Positions 9,419 to 18,748 of a stretch of DNA of 52,820 nt are shown in pieces. The notes below the pieces were generated by a model. It was not told where the DNA came from and did not search any database. It saw only the letters and a program-made list of their open reading frames with translations. Location: positions 1-52,820 of the forward strand of contig CALXBN010000037.1 in assembly GCA_944386555.1 (NCBI GenBank), written 5' to 3'. A program made the translations under genes and the position numbers. Source of the stretch: an uncultured Ruthenibacterium sp. (GTDB lineage: Bacteria > Bacillota > Clostridia > Oscillospirales > Ruminococcaceae). Each line of letters opens with the position of its first letter. Within the stretch, counting starts at the first letter, position 1.

Positions 9419-10965
9419 GAGAGCCCGGCTCCCGCAGCATTGACATCTCCCGCGCCAAGCGCGTCCATACTGCCGGCGCTACCCGGGCCTTCACGCCGGT
9501 GGGGTCTCGGCAGGCAGCCGCCCCCGCCCGGCCCGTACCGGCTGAACCGGCTGAACGGCCGGCCGCAGCATCCGCCCGTCCGCCCCAGCTGCCCACCGGG
9601 GACCCTACCCAGACGGTGGCGCTGCCGGCGGACCATCCCTCCCTGCGGGGCAAAGCCCGCGCCCGGGAAGAGGAAGAAACGCAGGTGTCCGGCGGCGGCG
9701 CCGCCGCCGGCCGGCGCGGGAAGGGGAAATGGACGCCCCGGCGCATCATCACGGCCGCTGCGGTGACACTGCTGGCGCTGGTGCTGCTGCTCACAGGAGG
9801 GGCGTACCTGTATATTTCCCACATCTTCGACCCCAGTGCCGAGGGCGGCGGCGGGCAGCTGACCCACACCGAGACGCTGACACCGCCGGAGCTGGCCGAG
9901 AGCCAGATCAATTTCCTGGTGCTGGGGCTGGATTATATGGACGACGCGGCCCAGCGCAGCGAGGACACCATGATGACGGATATGATCCTCTACTGTCAGT
10001 TCGACCGGGACGCCCAGACCCTCAAAATGCTGCAGGTGCCCCGGGACGCCTTTGTGGAGCGCCCTGAGGACACCGCCGGCACGGGAAAGATCAACGCCCT
10101 GTATTCTTTTGGGCCGGACAGCGAAAACAAGGTGCAGAACCTGGTGGACGTGTTTTACGATACCTTTCAGCTGCCGGTGGACTACTATATCACCATCCAG
10201 ATGGATGCGCTGGTGGAGTTTGTCAACACCTTCGGCGGGGGCGGCGGCTTTGAGGTATATATTCCGCAGGATATCTATATTTACGATGCAAACGGCGCCC
10301 AGGTATACAACGAGGACGGCACCCCGGCCATGCTGGAACATGGATGGCGCACCCTGCGGGGCGAGGAGCTGGAGATTTTCCTGCGGGCACGCAAGGGGCC
10401 AGGCCTTGAGCGCAGCGACTTTGACCGCCTGAACAATCAGCGCTATTTTTATTCGGCACTGTTCCGGTATATGCGCACCATGTCCGTCTCGGAAATGATG
10501 CGCCTGGTGCCAGTGTGCGCGGAATATGTGAACACCAATATGCCAATTACCACCTGCATCGCCCTGGGCCTGCAGTTCCTGGGCGGCGGCGTGCCTGATG
10601 AGAACATCATCATCGGCCGGGTACCCATGTACGGCAACGGCGTGTACTACACCGGCGGCGGCCTGGCCGAGGCGCCTCAGGTATCTATCATCGCGGCACA
10701 GCAGACGGCCGACCTGCTGAACGAGTATTTCCGCCCGGCCGACGCCCCGGTGGACGTCAGCGAACTGGACATCCGCACCACCGGCGATATGGCCAGCTGG
10801 GGCGGCGTAGTGGAGGCGGAGATGAGCCACATGGGCGCCGACGGCCAGGTGGAGGACGGCGCCGCACTGCCCGGCAGTGAGGCCGCACAAGATGCCGTCT
10901 CTTCCGAAGCGGCCCTTTCGGCCGCGGCGGACGGCGCTGCAGCGGTATCCGCCCCGGCGGCCTGA
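9415..10965 (+). CDS. LytR-CpsA-Psr (LCP) family cell-wall ligase, copy 1
   Basis: LCP proteins transfer undecaprenyl-linked glycopolymers to peptidoglycan on the outer face of the membrane. The layout is a Pro/Ala/Arg-rich cytoplasmic segment (residues 1-108), one membrane helix (about 110-133) and an extracellular LCP domain. LCP motifs are NFLVLGLDYMDD, MMTDMILYCQFD and MLQVPRDAF. The C-terminus ends in an Ala/Ser-rich low-complexity tail. It begins inside the yqeK stop codon and is followed by a paralogue that shares its opening (REPGSRSIDISRA versus KNPGQRTRTIDISRA) and its end. The polymer substrate cannot be told from sequence. Confidence 0.9.
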   Translation: MREPGSRSIDISRAKRVHTAGATRAFTPVGSRQAAAPARPVPAEPAERPAAASARPPQLPTGDPTQTVALPADHPSLRGKARAREEEETQVSGGGAAAGRRGKGKWTPRRIITAAAVTLLALVLLLTGGAYLYISHIFDPSAEGGGGQLTHTETLTPPELAESQINFLVLGLDYMDDAAQRSEDTMMTDMILYCQFDRDAQTLKMLQVPRDAFVERPEDTAGTGKINALYSFGPDSENKVQNLVDVFYDTFQLPVDYYITIQMDALVEFVNTFGGGGGFEVYIPQDIYIYDANGAQVYNEDGTPAMLEHGWRTLRGEELEIFLRARKGPGLERSDFDRLNNQRYFYSALFRYMRTMSVSEMMRLVPVCAEYVNTNMPITTCIALGLQFLGGGVPDENIIIGRVPMYGNGVYYTGGGLAEAPQVSIIAAQQTADLLNEYFRPADAPVDVSELDIRTTGDMASWGGVVEAEMSHMGADGQVEDGAALPGSEAAQDAVSSEAALSAAADGAAAVSAPAA

Positions 10966-11000
10966 CGGCCGTTTAGAAGAAATCAACGGAGGGATCGCCC

Positions 11001-12488
11001 TTGAAGAATCCGGGCCAGAGAACCCGAACCATTGATATCAGCCGCGCGGGCCGCCCCCGGCCCCCGGCGGCCCCGGCCGCGCCCCGGCGCCAGGCATTTG
11101 ACGCCGTCCGGGACGAGCAGCGCCTGCGGCAGGCCCGCCGGCAGCCGCCGGCGCCCATTCCGGCCCCGGGTACGCCGCCCCAGGCTGCACCGCGGCCCGC
11201 AGCCCGCGCTTTTGATTACGAAGCCTATAACGCCGATCCGGATACAGCGGTTCCTGTTCCGCGCCCGGGCCGCCCGGCATCCAGAGCGCAGGCCCGCCGG
11301 CCGGCAGCCGGCCGCAGCGCGGCGCCGGCCCGCAGGAAGAAAGCGGGAGCGGGGCGCATTGCCCTGCGGATCCTCGCTTCGGTGCTGTGTGTGCTGGCGG
11401 TGGGGATGGTTGGCCTGTACTGGTATATTTCCCACATGCTGGGCAGCGGCGGAGGCAGCATCTCCAATAACAGTGCCGTGCAGGCCGTTCAGCCGCCGGA
11501 ACTCACGGCCGACCAGATGAACATCCTGGTGCTGGGGCTGGATTATGAAGAGGACGGCGCCGTGGAGCGCAGCAGTGACTTTCCCATGACGGATATGATC
11601 CTGTATGTCCAGTTTGACCGCACCGAAAACTCCCTCACCATGCTGCAGATCCCCCGGGACTGCTACATTGGCGCCCAGTACGATCAGTACACTGCAAACA
11701 CCGGCAAAATCAACGGTGTATACGCCTTTGGGCCGGATCAGGAGAACAAGGTGCAGAACCTGGTGGACGTGCTCAACGACCAGCTGAAGCTGCCGGTGGA
11801 CGGCTATGTCACCATTGACATGCAGAGCCTGACGGAGATGTTCGACGCCTTCGGCGGGCCCGAGTGGGCCCTGGAGGTGTACGTGCCCGTCACCATGGAA
11901 TACGATGGCAGCCGGCTGGAGACAGGCTATCATTACCTGAAAGGGGAAGAGCTGGAGTTTTTCCTGCGCCAGCGCAAGGATACCAGCGCCACGCCCCGGG
12001 GCGATTACGACCGCCTGAATAACCAGCGGTATTTTTACTCGGCCCTGTTCAAATATATGAAAACCATGAGCATCAGCGAGATGATGCGCCTGGTGCCCTG
12101 GGCTTTGAAATATGTAAACACCTCTATCGACCCGCTGCAGTGCGTGGCGCTGGCCCTGGCGCTGAAGGATGTGCCCAACGACAACATCGCCATTGGCCGC
12201 CTGCCGGTGTATGACACCCAGGTGCGCCACAACGGGCAGCTGTGCAGCGAGATCGCCGCACCGGAGACGGCCGATTTCCTCAACCAGTATTTCCGCCCGG
12301 CCGAAGCCCCGGTGGATGTCAGCCAGCTGGACATCGCCAGCCTGGGGCTTGCGGGCACCGGCGTGGTGGATCCGGAGATGAGCCACATGGGCGCCGAAGG
12401 CATGGTGGAGGAAGGCGCCGGCACCGCGGCCCCTGATGCTTCCTCCGCCGCCCAGGACGCCTCGGCCGCACCGGCCGGCGCGGCATGA
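11001..12488 (+). CDS. LytR-CpsA-Psr (LCP) family cell-wall ligase, copy 2
   Basis: Tandem paralogue of the preceding gene with the same plan: a basic, proline-rich cytoplasmic N-terminus, a membrane helix at about residues 120-144 and an extracellular LCP domain with NILVLGLDYEEDG, PMTDMILYVQFD and MLQIPRDCY. The best start is TTG 11001: GGAGGGATCG lies just upstream, and the translated opening lines up with copy 1. The C-terminal ends of both copies share VSQLDI/VSELDI and EMSHMGA(E/D)G, so this is a recognisable duplication. It probably attaches a wall polymer to peptidoglycan; why two copies are kept is not visible. Confidence 0.89.
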   Translation: MKNPGQRTRTIDISRAGRPRPPAAPAAPRRQAFDAVRDEQRLRQARRQPPAPIPAPGTPPQAAPRPAARAFDYEAYNADPDTAVPVPRPGRPASRAQARRPAAGRSAAPARRKKAGAGRIALRILASVLCVLAVGMVGLYWYISHMLGSGGGSISNNSAVQAVQPPELTADQMNILVLGLDYEEDGAVERSSDFPMTDMILYVQFDRTENSLTMLQIPRDCYIGAQYDQYTANTGKINGVYAFGPDQENKVQNLVDVLNDQLKLPVDGYVTIDMQSLTEMFDAFGGPEWALEVYVPVTMEYDGSRLETGYHYLKGEELEFFLRQRKDTSATPRGDYDRLNNQRYFYSALFKYMKTMSISEMMRLVPWALKYVNTSIDPLQCVALALALKDVPNDNIAIGRLPVYDTQVRHNGQLCSEIAAPETADFLNQYFRPAEAPVDVSQLDIASLGLAGTGVVDPEMSHMGAEGMVEEGAGTAAPDASSAAQDASAAPAGAA

Positions 12489-12518
12489 ATGCCAAAGCAA
12501 GAAAAGGAGTGCCAAGAC

Positions 12519-12875
12519 ATGGAACCCAAAGAACTGGCGATGACCGTCGCCGCAATTCTGGACAACAAAAAGGCCGCGCGGCTGAAAGTGCTGCGCGTGC
12601 ATGACCTGACGGTGATGGCCGATTATTTCGTTATTGCCTCGGGTACCTCCACCACCCATGTGAAAAGCCTGGCGGAAGAAGTGGAGTTCAAGATGAAAGA
12701 AGAACACGGCATTGCGCCGCTGCGTACCGAGGGGTTCAATTCGAACTCCTGGTTCATTCTGGACTATGCCAGTGTCATTGTGCATGTGTTTACCCCGGAT
12801 GCCCGGGATCACTTCGCCCTGGAGCATTTGTGGGCCGACGGGGAAGATGTGACGCCGCAGTTCGACGCGCAGTGA
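12519..12875 (+). CDS. rsfS: Ribosomal silencing factor RsfS
   Basis: RsfS binds ribosomal protein uL14 on the large subunit and blocks subunit joining under starvation. The 118 residues match the family, with the conserved [14 protein letters not shown] block, then [13 protein letters not shown] and the C-terminal [17 protein letters not shown] 12519 is preferred over an upstream in-frame ATG at 12489, because AAAAGGAG lies 9 bases before it and [10 protein letters not shown] is a typical start. It sits between the LCP pair and leuS, an order common in clostridia. Confidence 0.93.
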   Translation: MEPKELAMTVAAILDNKKAARLKVLRVHDLTVMADYFVIASGTSTTHVKSLAEEVEFKMKEEHGIAPLRTEGFNSNSWFILDYASVIVHVFTPDARDHFALEHLWADGEDVTPQFDAQ

Positions 12876-12907
12876 GCGCGCGGGAATACAGTAGGGAGTT
12901 GAAGGAC

Positions 12908-15319
12908 ATGGAAAAGTATGATTTCAAAGCCATTGAGAAGAAATGGCAGGATCTTTGGGATGCCGAGCACACCTTTGCGGCCAAACAGGATTTTACCCTG
13001 CCCAAGTACTATGCGCTGGTGGAATTCCCCTATCCCTCCGGCCAGGGGCTGCATGTGGGCCATCCCCGCAGCTACACCGCCCTGGATATTGTGGCCCGCA
13101 AAAAACGGATGCAGGGCTACAATGTGCTGTACCCCATGGGCTGGGACGCCTTCGGCCTGCCCACTGAAAACTATGCGCTGAAAAACCACATCCATCCGGA
13201 GGTGGTCACAGCCAACAATGTGGCGCGCTTCAAAGGGCAGCTGAAAAGCCTGGGCCTCTCGTTTGACTGGGACCGGGAGATCAATACCACCGACCCGGAT
13301 TATTACAAATGGACCCAGTGGATCTTCCTGCAGCTGTACAAACACGGCCTGGCTTATAAAAAAGAGATGAACGTGAACTGGTGCACCGGCTGTAAGGTGG
13401 TGCTGGCCAACGAAGAAGTGGTGGAAGGCAAGTGTGAGCGCTGCGGCAGCGACGTGGTGCATAAGGCCAAAAGCCAGTGGATGCTGAAGATCACCGCCTA
13501 TGCCGACCGCCTGGTAGATGACCTGGACGGACTGGACTTCATTGACCGGGTGAAGGTGCAGCAGAAAAACTGGATTGGCCGCAGCCATGGCGCCGAGGTA
13601 AAGTTTGCCACCACCGCCGGCGACGACCTGGTGGTGTATACCACCCGCCCGGACACCTTGTTTGGAGCCACTTATATGGTGATGAGCCCCGAGCACCCCT
13701 TTATTGAAAAGTGGGCCGGGCAGATCACCAATCTGGACGCCGTGCGCGCCTATCAGGCCGAGGCGGCGCGCAAGAGCGATTTTGAACGCACCGAGCTGTC
13801 CAAGGAAAAAACCGGCGTGCGGCTGGAAGGCGTGCGGGCGATGAACCCTGTCAACGGAAAGGAGATCCCCATCTTCATCTCCGACTATGTGCTCATCAGC
13901 TACGGCACCGGCGCCATTATGGCCGTGCCCGCCCACGACGAGCGCGACTGGGAATTCGCCAAAAAGTTCGGCTGCCCGATTGTGGAAGTGGTCAAGGGCG
14001 GTGATGTGGAGCAGGCCGCTTTTACCGACTGTGCCACCGGCGTGATGGTGAACAGTGGCTTTTTGGACGGCATGAGCGTGGAACAGGCCAAAAAGGCCAT
14101 TGTGGACTGGCTGGCCGAAAAGGGCCTGGGCACCCCCAAAACCAACTTCAAGCTGCGGGACTGGGTGTTCAGCCGCCAGCGCTATTGGGGCGAGCCCATC
14201 CCCATGGTGCACTGCGAAAAGTGCGGCTGGCAGCCCCTGCCCGAGAGTGAGCTGCCCCTGCGCCTGCCGGAGCTGTCGGACTTCGAACCCGGCGAGAACG
14301 GTGAAAGCCCTCTGGCCCGCCACACCGAATGGGTGAATACCACCTGTCCGTGCTGCGGCGGCCCCGCCAAGCGCGAGACCGACACCATGCCCCAGTGGGC
14401 GGGTTCGTCCTGGTCTTCCCTGCGCCATACGGACCCGGGCTACGGCAAGGGCCCCGTCAGCCCCGAGGCGGCCCGGTATTGGGGCCCGGTGGACTGGTAC
14501 AACGGCGGCATGGAGCACACCACCCTGCATCTGCTGTACAGCCGCTTTTGGAATAAGTTCCTGTACGACATCGGCGTGGTGCCCTTCAGCGAGCCCTACA
14601 AAAAGCGCACTTCCCACGGCATGATCCTGGGGGAGAACGGCGAAAAGATGTCCAAGAGCCGCGGCAACGTGGTGAACCCGGACGATATCATCCGCGAGTA
14701 TGGCGCCGACACCATGCGCCTGTACGAGATGTTCATCGGCGATTTTGAAAAGGCCGCCCCCTGGAACACTTCTTCCATCAAGGGCTGCAAGCGCTTTTTG
14801 GACCGTGTATGGAACCTGGCCGATACCATGACGCCCCAGGACGGTTATTCCGAAAAGCTGGAACCGGCTATGCATCGAACCATTAAAAAGGTCACCGGCG
14901 ATATCGACGGGCTGAAGATGAACACGGCTATTGCCGCCATGATGAGCCTGCTGAACGAGTTCTCCGACGCCAAACAGGTGACCCGCGGTGAAATGGCGAC
15001 CTTCCTGAAGCTGCTGAATCCCTTTGCGCCGCACATCACCGAGGAGCTGTGGCAGCGATGCGGTTTTGCCGGGCAGATCGCCCACGCTCCCTGGCCGGCC
15101 TACGACGAGGCCAAGTGCGCGGACAAAACCGTGGAGATCGCCGTGCAGGTGAACGGCAAGGTGCGCGCCAAGCTGACGGTGGACGCGGCCATCGCCGCCG
15201 CCGACGCCATTGCCGCCGCCAAGGCAGAACCCGCTGTGGCCGCACTGATTGCAGGCAAGACGGTGGCCAAAGAGATCTATGTGCCCGGCAAACTGGTGAA
15301 CATTGCCGTCAAGGGCTGA
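12908..15319 (+). CDS. leuS: Leucyl-tRNA synthetase
   Basis: Class I aminoacyl-tRNA synthetase for leucine with CP1 editing domain. The HIGH-type motif is HVGHPRSYT near residue 49 and KMSKS lies near residue 580. The editing domain carries the threonine-rich TTRPDTLFG. Zinc-type cysteine pairs are seen in CTGCKVV, CERCGSD, CEKCGW and CPCCGG. The length of 803 residues is normal. ATG 12908 gives the usual [14 protein letters not shown] opening after a GGGAG ribosome site; the longer frame from 12830 overlaps rsfS and is rejected. It ends the first co-directional gene block. Confidence 0.97.
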   Translation: MEKYDFKAIEKKWQDLWDAEHTFAAKQDFTLPKYYALVEFPYPSGQGLHVGHPRSYTALDIVARKKRMQGYNVLYPMGWDAFGLPTENYALKNHIHPEVVTANNVARFKGQLKSLGLSFDWDREINTTDPDYYKWTQWIFLQLYKHGLAYKKEMNVNWCTGCKVVLANEEVVEGKCERCGSDVVHKAKSQWMLKITAYADRLVDDLDGLDFIDRVKVQQKNWIGRSHGAEVKFATTAGDDLVVYTTRPDTLFGATYMVMSPEHPFIEKWAGQITNLDAVRAYQAEAARKSDFERTELSKEKTGVRLEGVRAMNPVNGKEIPIFISDYVLISYGTGAIMAVPAHDERDWEFAKKFGCPIVEVVKGGDVEQAAFTDCATGVMVNSGFLDGMSVEQAKKAIVDWLAEKGLGTPKTNFKLRDWVFSRQRYWGEPIPMVHCEKCGWQPLPESELPLRLPELSDFEPGENGESPLARHTEWVNTTCPCCGGPAKRETDTMPQWAGSSWSSLRHTDPGYGKGPVSPEAARYWGPVDWYNGGMEHTTLHLLYSRFWNKFLYDIGVVPFSEPYKKRTSHGMILGENGEKMSKSRGNVVNPDDIIREYGADTMRLYEMFIGDFEKAAPWNTSSIKGCKRFLDRVWNLADTMTPQDGYSEKLEPAMHRTIKKVTGDIDGLKMNTAIAAMMSLLNEFSDAKQVTRGEMATFLKLLNPFAPHITEELWQRCGFAGQIAHAPWPAYDEAKCADKTVEIAVQVNGKVRAKLTVDAAIAAADAIAAAKAEPAVAALIAGKTVAKEIYVPGKLVNIAVKG

Positions 15320-15397
15320 TGGCTGCCTTCTGAAGGCAAAATGTGCGTGATTGGCAGACAAGTTTCGCAAAAACCGAAAAATGTGACACAGGACATA

Positions 15398-15427
15398 TTG
15401 ACAGAATGCCGGTGCACATAGTATAAT
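15398..15427 (+). promoter_or_regulatory. Promoter of rpsU (sigma-A type)
   Basis: A -35 box TTGACA at 15398-15403 and a -10 box TATAAT at 15422-15427 both match the consensus fully, with an 18-base spacer. It lies in the gap after leuS, about 70 bases before the rpsU start, so rpsU has its own transcription start and a short leader. Sequence match only. Confidence 0.85.
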
Positions 15428-15498
15428 AAAAAAAGTCAGTTTCCATCCGTTCATGGGCGGAGCCGGCTTCCTACCTCAAGGTAAAGGGAGGGACAAAG

Positions 15499-15675
15499 AT
15501 GTCGGAAATCCGAGTGAAAGAGGGCGAGTCGCTGGAGAGCGCGCTGCGCCGTTTCAAGCGCTCCACTGCCCGCGCCGGTGTGCTCGCGGAAGTGCGTAAG
15601 CGTGAAGCCTACGAGAAGCCTTCGGTCAGACGCAAAAAGAAGTCTGAAGCTGCCCGCAAACGCAAGTACAAGTAA
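15499..15675 (+). CDS. rpsU: 30S ribosomal protein S21
   Basis: Small, very basic ribosomal protein bS21 (58 residues). The translation begins [19 protein letters not shown], continues with KRSTARAG and [17 protein letters not shown], and ends in a Lys/Arg-rich tail KRKYK; this is the standard S21 pattern. The ATG follows AAAGGGAGGG at good distance. It is a single-gene unit, flanked by a consensus promoter upstream and a perfect hairpin terminator downstream. Confidence 0.95.
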   Translation: MSEIRVKEGESLESALRRFKRSTARAGVLAEVRKREAYEKPSVRRKKKSEAARKRKYK

Positions 15676-15712
15676 TTGCGGCACAGGGTAGTTTTGCGCG
15701 TGATTCGCAGAC

Positions 15713-15742
15713 AACGGCGGGCCCGGCGGGCCCGCCGTTTTT
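15713..15742 (+). terminator. Rho-independent terminator after rpsU
   Basis: Perfect 11-base-pair stem: 15714-15724 pairs with 15728-15738 across a 3-base loop, followed by a run of five T. It closes the rpsU unit and separates it from the downstream phosphatase gene. Confidence 0.88.
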
Positions 15743-15782
15743 CATCCGCCCCGCCGCCGGGGCATTGAAGGAGGTGCGCTCC

Positions 15783-16289
15783 ATGGCGCTTTTGATCCCC
15801 ACACAGCTGTTCCGCGATGTGAGCGCCATCACGCCGGAGTATCTGGCCGGCCAGGGCATCCGCGCCCTGGTGCTGGACGTGGACAACACGCTTACGGCCC
15901 ACGGCAGCCAGGAGGTTTCCCCCGCAGTGTCCGACTGGCTGGCCCGCATGAAAGCCGCCGGCATCGGCCTGGCCATCGCCTCTAACAATTTTGAAAAACG
16001 GGTGGCACCGTTTGCACAGCGCATCGGTGTGCAGCATGTGTCGTTTTGCTGCAAGCCCGCGCCTTTTGGACTGGCACGCGCCCGGCATATCCTGGGCGTG
16101 GAGCGCGGCGCCCTGGCCCTGGTGGGCGACCAGATCTTTACCGACAGCCTGGGGGCCCACCTGTATGGCATCAAAATGCTGCTGGTGCGCCCGGTTACCC
16201 GGGACATCAAGATGCTCATTCGTGCGCGCCGCTGGCTGGAACAGCCGGTGCTGCGCCGCTATTTTGAGCAGGGGGGCACCATTTTGTGA
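15783..16289 (+). CDS. YqeG family HAD-IIIA type phosphatase
   Basis: HAD-superfamily hydrolase of the YqeG type. The nucleophile motif is VLDVDNTLTAHG near residue 33, the Ser/Thr motif IASNNFEKRV follows, then a conserved Lys in CKPAPFGLARA and the acidic motif LVGDQIFTDSLGA. The length of 168 residues fits the family, whose members act on phosphorylated small molecules such as phosphatidylglycerophosphate-like substrates; the substrate here is unknown. ATG 15783 is preceded by AAGGAGGT. It stands between the rpsU terminator and the efp promoter. Confidence 0.88.
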   Translation: MALLIPTQLFRDVSAITPEYLAGQGIRALVLDVDNTLTAHGSQEVSPAVSDWLARMKAAGIGLAIASNNFEKRVAPFAQRIGVQHVSFCCKPAPFGLARARHILGVERGALALVGDQIFTDSLGAHLYGIKMLLVRPVTRDIKMLIRARRWLEQPVLRRYFEQGGTIL

Positions 16290-16349
16290 AAAAAGCCCGC
16301 AAAAGTGCTTGCGGCAGGCGCGAAAAGGGCGAAAAACAAGGGAAAGCAC

Positions 16350-16378
16350 TTGCAAAGTGCAGGGCAATCCTGTACAAT
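16350..16378 (+). promoter_or_regulatory. Promoter of efp
   Basis: TTGCAA at 16350-16355, a 17-base spacer and TACAAT at 16373-16378 form a good sigma-A-type promoter about 70 bases before efp. Sequence match only. Confidence 0.75.
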
Positions 16379-16448
16379 ATAACAGTATGAGATTCTCCCC
16401 CGCTGCAGCGGGGGCGCACACAGTATGGATATTGGAGGATGTTATTTT

Positions 16449-17006
16449 ATGGTATCTGCTGGCGATTTCCGCAATGGCATTACGTTCGAAGAGGACGGCA
16501 ACGTCTATCAGATCATCGAGTTCCAGCATGTGAAGCCCGGCAAGGGCGCCGCCTTTGTGCGCACCAAGATCCGCAACGTGATCACGGGCAGCGTGACGGA
16601 AAAAACCTACAACCCCACCGCCAAATTCCCCACCGCCTATATCGAGCGCCGGGAGATGACCTATTCCTATCAGGACGGCGACCTGTATTATTTCATGGAC
16701 AACGAGACCTATGAGCAGGTTCCGCTGAACGCGTCTGAATTGGGCGATGCTTTCAAGTTTGTAAAAGAGAACGAAGTGTGCAAGGTGCTGAGCTATAAGG
16801 GCAAGGTGTTCGGCGTGGAGGCGCCCAATTTCGTGGTGCTGGAAGTGACCAAAACCGAGCCTGGCGTGAAGGGAAACACTGCAACCAATACCCTGAAGCC
16901 CGCCACACTGGAGACCGGCGCCAAGATCCGTGTGCCTCTGTTCATCAACGAGGGCGATATGATCCGCATCGACACACGCACCGGCGAATATATGGAGCGT
17001 GCGTAA
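16449..17006 (+). CDS. efp: Translation elongation factor P
   Basis: EF-P relieves ribosome stalling at consecutive prolines. Its 185 residues make the three usual beta-barrel domains. The N-terminal [14 protein letters not shown] is typical, and the modifiable lysine is Lys32 in the tip loop KPGKGAAF. The C-terminal [17 protein letters not shown] is the EF-P signature. ATG 16449 is chosen over an in-frame ATG at 16425 because GGAGG lies 10 bases upstream of it and the product aligns with EF-P beginnings. No modification enzyme gene (epmA/epmB or YmfI-type) is visible nearby. Confidence 0.96.
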   Translation: MVSAGDFRNGITFEEDGNVYQIIEFQHVKPGKGAAFVRTKIRNVITGSVTEKTYNPTAKFPTAYIERREMTYSYQDGDLYYFMDNETYEQVPLNASELGDAFKFVKENEVCKVLSYKGKVFGVEAPNFVVLEVTKTEPGVKGNTATNTLKPATLETGAKIRVPLFINEGDMIRIDTRTGEYMERA

Positions 17007-17046
17007 AGCACTTCCGCGCAGGATGCTGCAAAAGGAGGCAGCCGAT

Positions 17047-17478
17047 ATGGAACTGAAGGAAAAAGTTGCGTATATCAAAGGCCTGATGGAGGGCATGAAG
17101 TTTGACACCGAGAGCGACCAGGGCAAGCTGATCACCGCCATTGTGGGCGTGCTGGACGACATGGCCGCGGAGGTGAGCGATATGGGCGAGGACATGGATG
17201 AGCTGTGCGATGCCGTGGACGCCCTGAGCGAAGACCTGGAAGATGTGGAAGACACCCTGTATGGCGAGGACGACGATGAGGACGAGCTGTACGAGGACGG
17301 CCTGTATGAGATCACCTGCCCCAACTGCGGCGAAGTGGAGTGTGTGGACGAGGACATGCTGGCCGATGACAATATGGCCTGCCCCAACTGCGGCACCAAA
17401 TTTGAGGTAGACTTCAGCGACGACGAGGACGACGAGGACGGCGAGGGCGCCGACGACGGAGCGCCCAGCGCGGAGTAA
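17047..17478 (+). CDS. CD1247-type N-terminal-domain protein with zinc-ribbon
   Basis: 143-residue acidic protein. The N-terminal half (MELKEKVAYIKGLMEGMKF, then ITAIVGVLDDMAAEV) is a helical domain that I recognise from clostridial proteins called CD1247 N-terminal domain proteins, often beside efp. The C-terminal half carries two CPNCG knuckles (near residues 91 and 113), a probable zinc ribbon, then a highly acidic tail. ATG 17047 has AAAGGAGG before it. It lies 40 bases after efp and is followed by a terminator, so it is probably co-transcribed with efp. Function unknown. Confidence 0.8.
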   Translation: MELKEKVAYIKGLMEGMKFDTESDQGKLITAIVGVLDDMAAEVSDMGEDMDELCDAVDALSEDLEDVEDTLYGEDDDEDELYEDGLYEITCPNCGEVECVDEDMLADDNMACPNCGTKFEVDFSDDEDDEDGEGADDGAPSAE

Positions 17479-17490
17479 ACGCCCAACCTG

Positions 17491-17523
17491 CGGCGAACGG
17501 CTGCCTGGCCGTTCGCCGTTTTT
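17491..17523 (+). terminator. Rho-independent terminator after the efp unit
   Basis: Stem 17491-17501 pairs perfectly with 17508-17518 (11 base pairs) across a 6-base loop and is followed by five T. It closes the efp/CD1247-type transcription unit. Confidence 0.88.
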
Positions 17524-17554
17524 GTTACCAGACCACACCGGAAGGAGACGGCCC

Positions 17555-18748
17555 ATGTACAAAAAAATTCTGTGCACGCTGGCGGTGCTGCTGATGGGGC
17601 TGCCCCTGGTGGGCACGCTGCTGGGGGCGGATATCCCGGCACGGACACTGGAAGGCGTGGCTGAGGAAGAGCGCCCCGCCCTCAGCCTGAGTACCCTGTG
17701 GGACGGCAGCTTTCAAAAACAGTTTGACGCCTGGTATGCCGCAGAGTTTGCGGGCCATGATTTCCTGGTGCGCCTGTACAACCAGCTGCGCCTGGCGGTG
17801 TTCGGACAATCCAGCGAGAGCGTCCAGGTGGGGGGCGACGGCCAGCTGTATGAGGCGCCTTATTTGGAAGAGGCCCTGGGCACTACGGTGGAATGGCAGA
17901 TGACAGACGCGGAAGTGGCTGCCCTGGCCGAGGGCCTGGCGCAATTGGCCGAGCTGTGCCGCAGCCGGGGCAAAGCCTTTGCCGTGGTGCTGTCTCCCAG
18001 CAAGGTGTCATTTACAAAGCAGGATGTGCCCTGGGCATGGCAGCACGCCGTGCATTACTACACCGAGGAACAGCGCCCCTACTACCGGGTACGCCAGGCC
18101 CTGGCCGATGCGGGCGTGCCCTTTGTGGATGGCCGCGCCCTGCTGGAGGGCGGGCGGGATTATCCCGTTTTTCCCCAGACGGGCATCCACTGGACCCATG
18201 CCGCCGCCGTGGAGGTGGTGCAGAACCTGTGTGCCGTGCTGGAGGCCCAGGGTGTTACCCTGCCTGTGCCCCGGGCGGATGGTATCACCTTGTCCAACGA
18301 GATCTTCCGTCTGGAGGACGAAGATCTTTCCCGCTTGCAGAATGACCTGCAGCCCAGTGCCCGGGGCACCTATGCGCATTATACCCTGGCGGTGGACGAG
18401 CCGGCGGGCTGTGTGCGGCCAAACATCCTGCTGCAGGGCGACAGCTTTACCAATACCCTGTATGACATCCTTTCCGAGGCAGGCATGGGATCCTGCGTTA
18501 CGCAGCTGTTTTATCAGGACCGCGTGTGGGATACAGCGGGCCGCAATGAAGTCATCAGCATGGATGAGCCGCAGGTTTTGGCCCAGGTACAGCAGATGAT
18601 CTCCGATGCGGATGTGATTGTGCTGCAGTCCAATGAGCTGCTGCTGAAGGTGATGGGCCTCAACGGCAGCTATGCCGGCACCCCGTTCTATCAAATCTGC
18701 ATCGATGCCCTCAGCGGCGAATCGGGCGGGGAAGGGGGCGGTGCGTAA
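17555..18748 (+). CDS. AlgX/AlgJ-like SGNH acyltransferase partner protein (extracytoplasmic)
   Basis: 397-residue protein with an N-terminal membrane/signal segment (KKILCTLAVLLMGLPLVGTLL) and a large outer domain. Motifs of the AlgX/AlgJ SGNH fold are visible: LSPSKVSF, GIHWTHAA (catalytic His region) and LLQGDSFTNTLYD (nucleophile Ser in GDSF). ATG 17555 follows AAGGAGA. The next gene, 0 bases downstream, is an MBOAT O-acyltransferase; such pairs O-acetylate extracellular polysaccharide or peptidoglycan, the MBOAT moving the acyl group out and the SGNH protein transferring it. The target polymer is not known. Confidence 0.8.
   Translation: MYKKILCTLAVLLMGLPLVGTLLGADIPARTLEGVAEEERPALSLSTLWDGSFQKQFDAWYAAEFAGHDFLVRLYNQLRLAVFGQSSESVQVGGDGQLYEAPYLEEALGTTVEWQMTDAEVAALAEGLAQLAELCRSRGKAFAVVLSPSKVSFTKQDVPWAWQHAVHYYTEEQRPYYRVRQALADAGVPFVDGRALLEGGRDYPVFPQTGIHWTHAAAVEVVQNLCAVLEAQGVTLPVPRADGITLSNEIFRLEDEDLSRLQNDLQPSARGTYAHYTLAVDEPAGCVRPNILLQGDSFTNTLYDILSEAGMGSCVTQLFYQDRVWDTAGRNEVISMDEPQVLAQVQQMISDADVIVLQSNELLLKVMGLNGSYAGTPFYQICIDALSGESGGEGGGA

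Noticed and set aside
12830..12907. An N-terminal extension of leuS starting inside rsfS
   Set aside because: The extension has no LeuRS similarity, and a ribosome site precedes ATG 12908.
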